From positions 1-12,616 of the forward strand of contig JAEWGX010000003.1 of the NCBI GenBank assembly GCA_023388075.1: DNA of 12,616 nucleotides, written 5' to 3'. Made by a program: the position numbers and the translations under genes. Positions 1 to 6,415 of this stretch are shown piece by piece. Under the pieces are notes generated by a model. That model searched no databases. It worked only from the letters and a program-made list of their open reading frames with translations, and was not told the DNA's origin. Source of the DNA: Pseudomonadota bacterium (GTDB lineage Bacteria > Pseudomonadota > Gammaproteobacteria > Burkholderiales > Burkholderiaceae_E). The number at the start of each line of letters is the position of its first letter. Position 1 is the stretch's first letter.

Positions 1-146
1 AGCTGCACCGGGGCCTCTACATGGACGAGGCGACGCGCGCTCGCAGCGCCGGCTTCGAGCCGCTGCGCCGCGCGCTTGGGGAGGTGGTGGGGGAGGTTGC
101 GGCCTATGTGAAGGGCCAGGCCGCCGGGTCCGGCGCGCGGACGTAA
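1..146 (+). CDS. 3' end of an unidentified protein (partial)
   Basis: The frame beginning at base 3 is open from the window edge to a TAA at 144-146, giving 47 C-terminal residues. The tail is helical-looking, rich in Arg, Ala, Gly and Val, and ends in a flexible Gly/Ser/Ala stretch (AAGSGART). That fits the end of a soluble protein whose body lies off the left edge. No family motif is visible and I do not recognise it. The following 222 bases up to the FMN reductase start hold no gene I can support. They contain only a weak GC-rich inverted repeat around 161-177 and no convincing promoter. Confidence 0.5.
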   Translation, partial: LHRGLYMDEATRARSAGFEPLRRALGEVVGEVAAYVKGQAAGSGART

Positions 147-368
147 GTACAAGTTGGGCAAGCGCGGCTCGCCGGCCGCTTTCCGGCGCTGCGGCAGGGG
201 TGTAGCAAGGCCGCTTCGAGTCCGCGCGCATTCCAGCCCGGCCTGCGCCAGCGGCGGCGGCCGCACGGCATGGGCCTGGCATGGAAGGCCCGATGCCCAC
301 GCCCGCCACGAGCGGTAGCATGTAGGGTCAGTTCAATCAACGCCCTGCAACGAGTCACTGAGATAACC

Positions 369-938
369 ATGAGCAAGCTGGACATCGTCGGATTCTGCGG
401 CAGCCTTCGCGCGCGCTCTTTCAACCGAATGGCCCTGAACCTGGCCGGACACTCGATGCCGGACACGATGCGAATGGAGTTCGTCGACTGGCGCGGGGTG
501 CCGATCTTTGATGCCGACGTGTTCGCCAAGGGATTCCCGCCGGCGGTCCAGTCCATCCGGGAGCGGATCCGCCGCGCGGATGCGGTCGTGATCGCCACAC
601 CCGAGTACAACTTCAGCACCCCGGGCGGCTTCAAGAATCTGCTCGACTGGGTCAGCCGGGGCGACGACCAGCCGTTCGCGTTCAAGCCGGTGGCGCTTCT
701 CAGCGCTTCCACCGGTCCGGTGGGAGGCGCGCGGGTCCAATACGACCTGCGCAAGACGATGCTTTTCATGAACGCCATGACGCTCGCTAAGCCGGAAGTC
801 TTCATCGGAATGGCCGGTACCAAGTTCGACGACCAGGGCACATGCACCGACGAGGCGACCCGGAAGTTCGTCGCAGCGCAGATGACGGCGCTGGGGAAAT
901 GGATCCGCGGCGTCAAAGCGATGGCCGCCGCGGGCTGA
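369..938 (+). CDS. NADPH-dependent FMN reductase family protein
   Basis: The 189-residue product has the flavodoxin-like fold of the NADPH-dependent FMN reductase family (ChrR / azoreductase / quinone reductase type). The N-terminal phosphate-binding loop GSLRARSFN (residues 11-19) follows a hydrophobic first strand. The second flavin-binding signature runs from PEYN (78-81) through the PGGFKN turn (85-90) to LDWVSR (91-97). The length matches the usual 180-200 residues. Members bind FMN and use NAD(P)H to reduce free flavin, quinones, azo compounds or metal ions in the cytoplasm; the substrate here cannot be read. The frame is open upstream to 270, but those residues lack family similarity. 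ATG 369 puts the typical SKLDIVGFCGS start at the N-terminus, although its ribosome-binding site (GAG, 8-10 bases upstream) is weak. The gene looks monocistronic; what follows is decayed sequence. Confidence 0.9.
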   Translation: MSKLDIVGFCGSLRARSFNRMALNLAGHSMPDTMRMEFVDWRGVPIFDADVFAKGFPPAVQSIRERIRRADAVVIATPEYNFSTPGGFKNLLDWVSRGDDQPFAFKPVALLSASTGPVGGARVQYDLRKTMLFMNAMTLAKPEVFIGMAGTKFDDQGTCTDEATRKFVAAQMTALGKWIRGVKAMAAAG

Positions 939-968
939 CGCAATCTGTCGGCGCGACCCAGAAGCGGC

Positions 969-1101
969 AAGGCCCTGGCGCGGTGGCCGGCCATATTCCA
1001 GTGTCCCGGGGCGCGCGCGAGCCGTTGCGGCCGTCCCCCACGTCGGACCCAACGACGCGCTGGTCCACATCACGACGGCGATCTGCAGCACCGACGTGCT
1101 C
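969..1101 (+). pseudogene. Decayed N-terminal fragment of a zinc-dependent alcohol dehydrogenase
   Basis: In the frame starting at 1021 the translation contains VGPNDALVHITTAICSTDV (about 1042-1098). It closely resembles the segment of medium-chain zinc alcohol dehydrogenases that carries the first catalytic zinc cysteine (typically GPNDALVRITTTTICGTDVH). Just upstream, in another frame, KAL (969-977) and CPGARA (1002-1019) recall the usual MKAL...GPG..A start of the same family, so a frameshift near 1020 is likely. The expected His after the D-V pair and the following GHE motif are absent. No start codon or intact frame exists. I read this as a remnant. The assignment rests on short motif recall and needs a search to confirm. 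Confidence 0.4.
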
Positions 1102-1160
1102 GCCGGTCTCGGCGTCCACCTCCCAGATCACCGCGCCAGTGCCGTTCGCCGGCGCAAGCG

Positions 1161-1235
1161 CAGCGCGGCGCGCTGTGCGGCAGCTACGAGGCCAGCGTCG
1201 ACATTCTGGCGGTGCAGGTGGGGTTCAAGTTCTGA
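1161..1235 (+). pseudogene. C-terminal strand of an outer-membrane barrel protein (remnant)
   Basis: The last 24 codons before TGA at 1233-1235 end in GSYEASVDILAVQVGFKF. The terminal Phe and the alternating hydrophobic residues in the final strand (V-I-A-Q-G-K / D-L-V-V-F-F pattern) are the hallmark of the last beta strand of Gram-negative outer-membrane barrels, the signal read by the Bam machinery. FadL/TodX-type transporters often end in a similar G-Y-x-x-S-x-D-I-L run. Upstream in the same frame the sequence turns into low-complexity Arg/Pro/Ser with no barrel features and no start. Only the tail of a former gene therefore seems to remain, joined to the alcohol dehydrogenase debris. Confidence 0.4.
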
Positions 1236-1284
1236 GCGCCCCGGCGCGACCGCACACGATCAGCGATCGGCCGCGGATTCCGTA

Positions 1285-2244
1285 CTACCGATCGCCCATC
1301 TTCCTGCGCGCCTCACGCCTTTCGATTGCCTTCGTCTTGCGAAGTTGATCGTACTTGATCCTGACCAGCTGCTCCTGGTGCCCCGCCTCGGCAATGCGAT
1401 CGGTGAGGGACTCGGCGTCCGCCGGCCTTGACGGATCGGCCTCGAGCATGAAGGCGCCGAAGAGAATCCGCCGGGAAGCGAGCTCATTGAGCTCGCGTTT
1501 CTCATCCCAGGCGAGCCGAAAATCCTCTTCCATGTTCCCGCGCTCCCAGTCGCGCAGCTTCACGCCGTTTGCGTACTTCGACAGCGCCGCGAGGTTGCGT
1601 TCGGCGATCCTCTTGACTTCCCTGCGCTCGCGCTCGTTCCATTGCTCCTCCGATCGGGTCAGCTCACCCCCAATCGGGCTGGCAAGGACAGGCGCATGCT
1701 CCCGCGTCAGGCCCAGAGCTTCGGCCTTGCGCAGCACGGCCTGATCCATTTCCGCCAGCTGCTCGTGCTTGCGGGCCACGATCGCCATTCGTTCCTTGTG
1801 CTCGATGGCGGCCGCGTCCTCCTTGAGCCTGAACAACTCCGCCGACATCACCTGCAACTCGCCTTCGAGTTGCGCAATCCGGTGCTGCATGCTCTGGGTG
1901 TCGGATGCCTTCATCGCAACGGAAAGCTTCTTCATGAACTCGGCCTCGGCCGCGGCAACCTTCGCCCTGTGCTCCGCCTCCAGCTCGACCCGTTTCAACT
2001 CGAACTGGACATCGACTTGCCTGAGCTTCTCCCGGTAGTCGGTTTCCAGTTCGCGGGCGTACTCGCGGAGCCTGCGCGAGGCGTCCGCCATTTCCTGGTC
2101 GCGCTGCTTCTTCCTTTCGGTACGCTCCTTCTGTGCGGAGTTGCGCTGCTCGCGCAACTCCTTGTCGGTCTGCGCACCAGCCGTGCCGCCGGGCAGCCAG
2201 GCGAGCGAGAACAGCATCAGGAAGGCGGCAATCGTTTTCGCCAT
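1285..2244 (-). CDS. Secreted, highly charged coiled-coil protein (hypothetical)
   Basis: The 319-residue product begins with a good Sec signal peptide: MAKT, a hydrophobic core (residues 5-17) and the cleavage site AGA|Q after residue 24. The mature part is dominated by Glu, Lys, Arg and Gln with heptad-like spacing of Leu, Val, Ala and Met, especially residues 25-180 and 195-260. It should therefore be a long alpha-helical coiled coil in the periplasm. It has no cysteine, no membrane segment after the signal and no catalytic motif I recognise. A break (TREHAPVLASPIGGELT, 180-196) separates two helical arms. The start is supported by AGGGGAA six bases upstream of ATG. It lies 56 bases downstream of the other secreted protein and is probably in its transcript. 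No function is assigned. Such proteins can act as periplasmic adaptors or envelope-linked scaffolds, but nothing here decides it. Confidence 0.8.
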   Translation of the reverse strand: MAKTIAAFLMLFSLAWLPGGTAGAQTDKELREQRNSAQKERTERKKQRDQEMADASRRLREYARELETDYREKLRQVDVQFELKRVELEAEHRAKVAAAEAEFMKKLSVAMKASDTQSMQHRIAQLEGELQVMSAELFRLKEDAAAIEHKERMAIVARKHEQLAEMDQAVLRKAEALGLTREHAPVLASPIGGELTRSEEQWNERERREVKRIAERNLAALSKYANGVKLRDWERGNMEEDFRLAWDEKRELNELASRRILFGAFMLEADPSRPADAESLTDRIAEAGHQEQLVRIKYDQLRKTKAIERREARRKMGDR

Positions 2245-2300
2245 CAGTGTTTCCCCTAGTCGATCGAAGGTCGCGGGTCAGCGCCCGCCCGGGCGCTGGC

Positions 2301-2744
2301 TCAGATGCCGCCGCACGTGACTGTCAGATCGACCTGGTAGGTGCCCACGACCTTCCGGTCCTTGCCCTCGCCCTCGGTGCGATCGAACTTGCCGACGATC
2401 CTGAAGCCGCCGTCGCTGAACGTGGTGGTGCGCTTGCCCCCACTGAACTGGTAGGTGGTATCGCCAGCCTTCACGGTGAGCGAGGCACGGCTCGCGCTTC
2501 GTGAAGTGCTGGCCACGACCACAAGGCCGTCGCCGTCGAGGTCGCGAAGCGATTCGGGCCGGTGGACCGGATCGGACAGCGCCCGGAGCCAGTCCCAGGG
2601 CTGCTTGTCAGCAGAGCAGGCCGCCTTCACGTCGACCGGACGACCATCGACCGAGCCCTTGATGGTGCCGTTGAGCGGGCTCGCCGACACATGGACTGCG
2701 GTGCCGGCCAGGCAAGCTGCAAGCAGAAGCGATGAGACTCTCAC
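2301..2744 (-). CDS. Small secreted protein with a likely disulfide (hypothetical)
   Basis: I choose the GTG at 2744: AGGGAG lies ten bases upstream, and the resulting 147-residue protein has a clean signal peptide (MRVSSLLLAACLAG..., cleavage probably after VSA at residue 21). A farther upstream GTG at 2801 in the same frame would add 19 hydrophilic residues ahead of the signal and is less likely. The mature protein has two cysteines, C43 (AACSAD) and C144 (TVTCGGI), that may form a disulfide joining its ends. Its alternating polar/hydrophobic stretches (LTVKAGDTTYQFSGG, FRIVGKFD, VVGTYQVDLTVTC) suggest a small all-beta fold. LAAC at residues 8-11 resembles a lipobox, but it sits too close to the N-terminus for a typical lipoprotein. 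I do not recognise a family. It precedes the coiled-coil gene in what looks like a two-gene unit. Confidence 0.7.
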   Translation of the reverse strand: MRVSSLLLAACLAGTAVHVSASPLNGTIKGSVDGRPVDVKAACSADKQPWDWLRALSDPVHRPESLRDLDGDGLVVVASTSRSASRASLTVKAGDTTYQFSGGKRTTTFSDGGFRIVGKFDRTEGEGKDRKVVGTYQVDLTVTCGGI

Positions 2745-3236
2745 TCGGACGATCTCCCTAAGTTGCTGTTGATCGATGCGGACCACCAGTCTAGATACCA
2801 CGGACCGATGGGAATGACATGCCTTCTGTCGCCTTTCGCTGAAGATCTCGTCGGGCGTCGGATAGGTTGCTCACCCTGATTCCGGAATCGGGCAATCCGG
2901 CATTGACATGCCTCGCGCCATCCATTTCACTTGCCGCCAATGTCCAAGATGGATCCCGCCGTCCGGCTTCGTTCAGCGCTGGCTCCTGCCGTGCGACTCG
3001 AATGGTCGGCAATCGCGGGGCCGGTTGCCGCGGGCGGCGTCGAGCGCCTCTTCGGGCTGGTGTTCGCTGGTGCGCTGGCCGTCGTCGTCACGGCGCTTGC
3101 CGGCGTCGCGCCAACCCGCGGCGCAGTGTTGTCTGCGGCTGCCGCCAGGCTGCGCAGCTGGTGTCGTGATGTGTCCGCTGTCGGCGAGCGCCGGCAAGTT
3201 GGCTTCAGTCGCGCCCCGCCTCGCGCGCGCGGCCCC

Positions 3237-3302
3237 TGGGCGGGGGCTGCGGGTCAGTCCCAGGTCCGTCAGGATCTTCTCGATCACCGGCCGCTGCAGG
3301 AT
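3237..3302 (-). pseudogene. Possible C-terminal fragment of a transposase
   Basis: Read on the minus strand, this piece encodes ILQRPVIEKILTDLGL followed by a basic Pro/Arg/Ala stretch. It recalls the ends of some insertion-sequence transposases, where a V-I-E-K-I-L-T-H-L-G-L motif is followed by a Pro/Arg-rich tail. The rest of the protein is missing upstream and the usual stop shortly after the tail is absent. The match is from memory of a short motif, so confidence is low. It would fit the disordered look of the surrounding 800 bases. Confidence 0.25.
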
Positions 3303-3352
3303 GGCCGCGAGATCTCTACTGGGCTCAGAGGCTGGATTGAAGACGTAGGAGT

Positions 3353-3462
3353 TGACGCATCGGCCCGTGCTGGACCTCAGGCAAACACTTGGCCTGTAAG
3401 ATGCAGCTATCTGGCATAGCAGGATGCTTCAGCGGACAGTTGACCCGGCCGCCGATGCGTCA
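3353..3462. repeat. 12-bp perfect inverted repeat
   Basis: TGACGCATCGGC at 3353-3364 is the exact reverse complement of GCCGATGCGTCA at 3451-3462; 86 bases separate the arms. The repeat lies upstream of the M20 gene. It could be an operator pair allowing looping, the ends of a tiny non-autonomous element, or chance. The first arm is preceded by TT, so TTGACG sits at its edge, but no matching -10 box is at the right distance. Confidence 0.4.
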
Positions 3463-3576
3463 CGGCGCCCGTGGGTTCTCATCAACTGCCACCGTTGCGA
3501 GCCAGCGAAGTACAGTCGAACGAGCATCGCAGGCCCGAAGCCGGGTCGGCGGAAGTCGAGAACGTTGACTACTACC

Positions 3577-3584
3577 GGGAGGGG
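3577..3584 (+). promoter_or_regulatory. Ribosome-binding site deciding the M20 start
   Basis: The purine run GGGAGGGG lies 12 bases before ATG 3597. The spacing is slightly long, but this is the only strong Shine-Dalgarno-like element near a start in this frame. It places the start at the ATG of MTVIADIE rather than at the farther upstream in-frame GTG at 3471, whose extra 42 residues resemble no M20 protein. Confidence 0.5.
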
Positions 3585-3596
3585 CCTAACCACATC

Positions 3597-4850
3597 ATGA
3601 CCGTGATCGCCGACATCGAAACCGAACACGACGAGCTCACCGCCCTGCGCCGGGACATCCACGCCCATCCCGAGCTCGCCTACACGGAGACTCGGACGTC
3701 CGCGCTGGTCGCGGAACAACTCGCCGCCTGCGGCATCGAGGTGCATCGGGGCCTGGGCAAGACCGGCGTGGTCGGGGTGCTGCGCGGCACGGGTGCCAAA
3801 CAGCCGGGCGCAGCCGCGCGCGGCCGCTCGATCGGCCTGCGCGCCGACATGGACGCGCTGCCGATGCCTGAGCACAACCGCTTCGCCCATGCCTCGCGCC
3901 ACGAGGGGCGGATGCACGGCTGCGGCCACGACGGCCACACGACGATGCTGCTCGGCGCCGCGCGCCATCTCGCCCGCCATCGCGACTTCGACGGCGTGGT
4001 GAACTTCATCTTCCAGCCCGCGGAGGAGGGCGGCAACGCCGGCGCGCGGGCGATGATCGAGGACGGCCTCTTCGACCGCTTCCCCTGCGACGAGATCTAC
4101 GGCATGCACAACATGCCCGGCCTGCCGGCGGGCACCTTCGCCTTCCGCAAGGGTGCGATGATGGCCTCGAGCAACCGCTTCGAAATCGCGGTGCGCGGAA
4201 CCGGCGGCCACGCGGCGATGCCGCAGAAGTCGGTCGACAGCATCGTGATCGCCGCCGAGATGGTGGGTGTGCTGCAGACCGTGATCTCGCGCAGCAAGTC
4301 CCCGATCGACAGCGCGGTGCTCTCGGTGACCCAGATCCACGCCGGCGACGCCTACAACGTCATTCCGCATGAAGCGGTGCTGCGCGGCACGGTGCGCACC
4401 TTCAGCACCGAGGTGCTGGACCAGATCGAGGAACGCATCCGGCAAATCGCCGAGACGCTGCCGCAGGTGTACGGCGGCTCGGGCGAGTTGGACTTCTATC
4501 GCGCCTACCCGCCGCTGGTGAACCACGACGAGCAGACCGACTTCGCCGCCCGGGTGGCGCAGGCGGCCTTCGGCGCCGACCGCGTGATCCGGGACACGCC
4601 GCCGGTGGGCGGCGCCGAGGACTTCTCCTTCTACCTCGAGAAGGTGCCGGGCACCTACCTCTTCATCGGCAACGGCGACGGCGGGCACCGGGAAGCCACC
4701 TACCACGGCATGGGGCCGTGCGAGCTGCACAATCCCAACTACGACTTCAACGACGCCCTGCTGCCGATCGGCGCCAGCTACTGGGTGAAGCTGGTGGAGG
4801 CATTTTTTTCCGAGGGTTCGCCGGGTACTGGCGCCGCGCTGCCGAGGTAG
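3597..4850 (+). CDS. M20 family metal-dependent amidohydrolase (hippurate / N-acyl-amino-acid hydrolase type)
   Basis: The 417-residue cytoplasmic enzyme has the full M20D signature: HPEL (24-27), RADMDALPM (82-90), MHGCGHDGH (107-115), QPAEEG (140-145), GMHNMP (169-174), GGHAAMP (203-209), GGAEDFSFY (338-346) and LHNP (377-380). By family knowledge the two metals are bound by C109, H111, E144, H171 and H378, with E143 as catalytic base; all are present. Residues from about 185 to 300 form the lid/dimerisation domain. Relatives hydrolyse N-acyl or N-aroyl amino acids such as hippurate, N-acetyl-amino acids or indole-3-acetyl conjugates. The exact substrate is not readable. The usual family end (YDFNDALLPIGASYWVKLVEAF) is followed by 13 extra residues encoded where the gene overlaps livG on the other strand. 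Its convergent position next to an acyl-CoA synthetase/ABC operon suggests it releases an acid that the synthetase then activates. Confidence 0.93.
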   Translation: MTVIADIETEHDELTALRRDIHAHPELAYTETRTSALVAEQLAACGIEVHRGLGKTGVVGVLRGTGAKQPGAAARGRSIGLRADMDALPMPEHNRFAHASRHEGRMHGCGHDGHTTMLLGAARHLARHRDFDGVVNFIFQPAEEGGNAGARAMIEDGLFDRFPCDEIYGMHNMPGLPAGTFAFRKGAMMASSNRFEIAVRGTGGHAAMPQKSVDSIVIAAEMVGVLQTVISRSKSPIDSAVLSVTQIHAGDAYNVIPHEAVLRGTVRTFSTEVLDQIEERIRQIAETLPQVYGGSGELDFYRAYPPLVNHDEQTDFAARVAQAAFGADRVIRDTPPVGGAEDFSFYLEKVPGTYLFIGNGDGGHREATYHGMGPCELHNPNYDFNDALLPIGASYWVKLVEAFFSEGSPGTGAALPR

Positions 4851-5605
4851 GCGCGGATCACCCGCGGGTCGCCCAGCACGTCGTCCGGGGCGCCCGCCGC
4901 CAGGGGGCGCCCGCCCTCCAGCACGACGATGCGATCCGCCAGGTCGGCGACCATCTGCATGTCGTGCTCCACCCAGACCATCGCGATGCCGAGCTCGTGC
5001 CGGATGCGCAGGATATAGCGCGCCAGATCCTCCCGCTCCTCGCGGTTGAGGCCGGCCGACGGCTCGTCCAGCAGCAGCACCGTCGGCTCCATCGCCAGTG
5101 CCCGCGCGAAGCCGACGATCTTCTGCAGCCCGTAGGGCAGGCCGTCCACCGGCCGGTGGCGATGCCGCTCCAGCTCCACGAACTCGATCACCTCCTCGAC
5201 CCGGCGGCGGTGCCGGGCCTCCTCCCCGCGCACGCCGGGCGAGAACACGATCTCGGCCAGCGTGTGGCTGCGAAAGCGCCCGTGGCGGGCCACCATGAGG
5301 TTGTCGATCACGCTCATGTGGGGGAACAGCTCGCCGTGCTGGAAGGTGCGCGCGATGCCGCGGGTCGCGATCCGGTGCGGCCGCTCCCGGGTGATGTCGC
5401 GGCCGCCCAGGAGGATCCGGCCGGAGCGGGGCCGGTAGAGGCCGCTGATGCAGTTGAGCACCGACGTCTTGCCGGCGCCGTTGGGGCCGATCAGGGCGAG
5501 CAGCTCGCCGGCACGCGCCTCGAACGACACGCCGTCCAGCACCTGCAGGCCGCCGAAGCCGAGGGTCACCGACTCGAGCGCGAGCTGCGGGGCCGGCTCA
5601 GCCAT
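4778..5605 (-). CDS. livG: Branched-chain amino acid-type ABC transporter ATPase (LivG-like)
   Basis: This 275-residue protein is the LivG-type ATPase of the HAAT importer. Visible motifs are Walker A GPNGAGKT (40-47), Q-loop Q89 in ARTFQH, signature LPYGLQK (156-162), Walker B VLLLDEP with catalytic E181, and switch histidine H214 in WVEHDM. The signature is not the canonical LSGGQ; P-Y-G-x-Q-K forms are usual in this LivG branch. The insert after the Q-loop (FRSHTLAEIVFSPGVRGEEARHRRR) is also typical of LivG. It pairs with LivF at the cytoplasmic face of LivH/LivM. ATG 5605 lies inside livF, overlapping its end by 8 bases, so translation is probably coupled. The last 73 bases overlap the M20 gene on the opposite strand and encode a polar tail with an A7 run (SEKNAS). 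It is the last gene of the operon. The symbol denotes the family role, not proven leucine transport. Confidence 0.93.
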   Translation of the reverse strand: MAEPAPQLALESVTLGFGGLQVLDGVSFEARAGELLALIGPNGAGKTSVLNCISGLYRPRSGRILLGGRDITRERPHRIATRGIARTFQHGELFPHMSVIDNLMVARHGRFRSHTLAEIVFSPGVRGEEARHRRRVEEVIEFVELERHRHRPVDGLPYGLQKIVGFARALAMEPTVLLLDEPSAGLNREEREDLARYILRIRHELGIAMVWVEHDMQMVADLADRIVVLEGGRPLAAGAPDDVLGDPRVIRAYLGSAAPVPGEPSEKNASTSFTQ

Positions 5606-6404
5606 ACCAGCGGCGGCTGCGCCGATACTGCTTGACGTCGCGGTAGCTGCGCCGCCGGGCTTCGCCGGTGCCCAGGTAGAACTCGCGGATGTCCTGGTGC
5701 TCGCGCAGCCGTTGCGGCGGACCGTCCAGCACCACGCGGCCGTTCTCCATCACGTAGGCATGGTCGGCCATCTCCAGCGCGACCTGGGCGTTCTGCTCGA
5801 CGACCAGCAGCGTGGTGCCGAGCTCGTCGCGGATCGCCCGGAGGCGCTCGACCAGCGCGGAGACCACCAGCGGCGCGAGCCCGAGCGACAGCTCGTCGAC
5901 CAGCAGCAGCCGCGGCGAGCACATGAGGGCGGAGCTGATCGCGAGCATCTGCCGCTCGCCGCCGGAGAGGTAGCCCGCCTGGCGAGAGCGCAGGCGCTGC
6001 AGCGCCGGGAAGAACTCGAACACCCGCGCCTTGTCGACGGTGCGCCGGTCCGCCACCGCGGCATCCAGGTTCTCCTCGACGCTCAAGCCTTCGAAGACCT
6101 TGCTGCGCTCGGGCACCAGCGCAATGCCGCGGCGCGCGATCCGGTGCGGCGGCTGGTTCTCGATGCGCGCGCCGTTCCAGGCGATGTGCCCGTCGGTCAC
6201 GCGGGCGTCGTCCAGCCCCAGGAAGCCCGAGATGGCCCGCAAGGTGGTGGTCTTGCCGGCGCCGTTCGCGCCGATGATGCTCACCACCGCGCCGCGGGGA
6301 ACCTCCAGGGAGACGCCCTGGATCGCGGTGATCACCCGGTGGTAGGTCACCTCCAGCTTCTCCACGCGCAGCAGCACGTCGGTCGACGGCGGGTCCTGCG
6401 TCAC
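5598..6404 (-). CDS. livF: Branched-chain amino acid-type ABC transporter ATPase (LivF-like) with basic C-terminal extension
   Basis: The 268-residue ATPase has Walker A GANGAGKT (45-52), LVPER in the Q-loop position (96-100; LivF proteins carry E rather than Q), signature LSGGERQ (146-152), Walker B LLLVDEL with E171, and VVEQN (201-205), where Gln replaces the switch His as usual in LivF. The start is GTG 6404, whose last two bases are the first two of the livM stop (GTGA). GAGG seven bases upstream acts as ribosome-binding site, so livM and livF are translationally coupled. LivF is normally about 235 residues. Here FYLG (242-245) is followed by 23 further residues rich in Arg, Lys and Tyr (ending RRSRRWYG). 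From memory, similar extensions occur in LivF homologues of synthetase-containing operons, so this may mark the subfamily. It shares 8 bases with livG. Confidence 0.93.
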   Translation of the reverse strand: MTQDPPSTDVLLRVEKLEVTYHRVITAIQGVSLEVPRGAVVSIIGANGAGKTTTLRAISGFLGLDDARVTDGHIAWNGARIENQPPHRIARRGIALVPERSKVFEGLSVEENLDAAVADRRTVDKARVFEFFPALQRLRSRQAGYLSGGERQMLAISSALMCSPRLLLVDELSLGLAPLVVSALVERLRAIRDELGTTLLVVEQNAQVALEMADHAYVMENGRVVLDGPPQRLREHQDIREFYLGTGEARRRSYRDVKQYRRSRRWYG

Positions 6405-6415
6405 TTGCCCCCCTC
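6401..6415 (-). promoter_or_regulatory. Translational coupling site livM/livF
   Basis: On the minus strand the end of livM reads GAGGGGGGCAAGTGAC. The TGA stop of livM and the GTG start of livF share four bases (GTGA), and GAGG (6412-6415) sits seven bases before the GTG. The same GGCAAGTGAC 10-mer occurs at the junction between the binding protein and the synthetase (10257-10271). Confidence 0.75.

Larger units (their letters stand above)
2802..3596. other. Gene-poor stretch between the secreted pair and the M20 gene
   Basis: This 795-base stretch has several open frames on both strands, but none has a good start context, a recognisable motif or a length that stands out at this GC content. 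It contains a perfect 12-bp palindrome GATTCCGGAATC at 2878-2889. It also holds a possible transposase tail on the minus strand (3237-3302) and a 12-bp inverted repeat (3353-3364 / 3451-3462). The last 100 bases are presumably the leader of the M20 gene, with GGGAGGGG at 3577-3584. I see no convincing -35/-10 pair. The impression is of old mobile-element or deletion debris. Confidence 0.5.

Noticed and set aside
1258..1270. Short dyad CGATCAGCGATCG downstream of the coiled-coil gene as a terminator.
   Set aside because: A stem of five bases with a 3-base loop and no U-tract is too weak to call.
2931..3419. 162-codon plus-strand open frame with a hydrophobic stretch (VFAGALAVVVTALAG).
   Set aside because: It starts at TTG without a ribosome-binding site, has no family motif, and its second half is Arg/Gly/Pro-rich and antisense to the possible transposase tail.
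3429..4730. Long minus-strand open frame opposite the M20 gene.
   Set aside because: Rich in His, Val, Arg and Ala with no motif. It is the mirror of a GC-rich gene; the plus strand carries a complete set of M20 catalytic motifs.
4774..4809. Hairpin CCAGCT/AGCTGG followed by seven T, resembling a rho-independent terminator on the plus strand.
   Set aside because: It lies inside the M20 coding sequence before its stop, the stem is only 6 bp with a 9-base loop, and the T run starts 8 bases after the stem. A working terminator here would truncate the M20 message.
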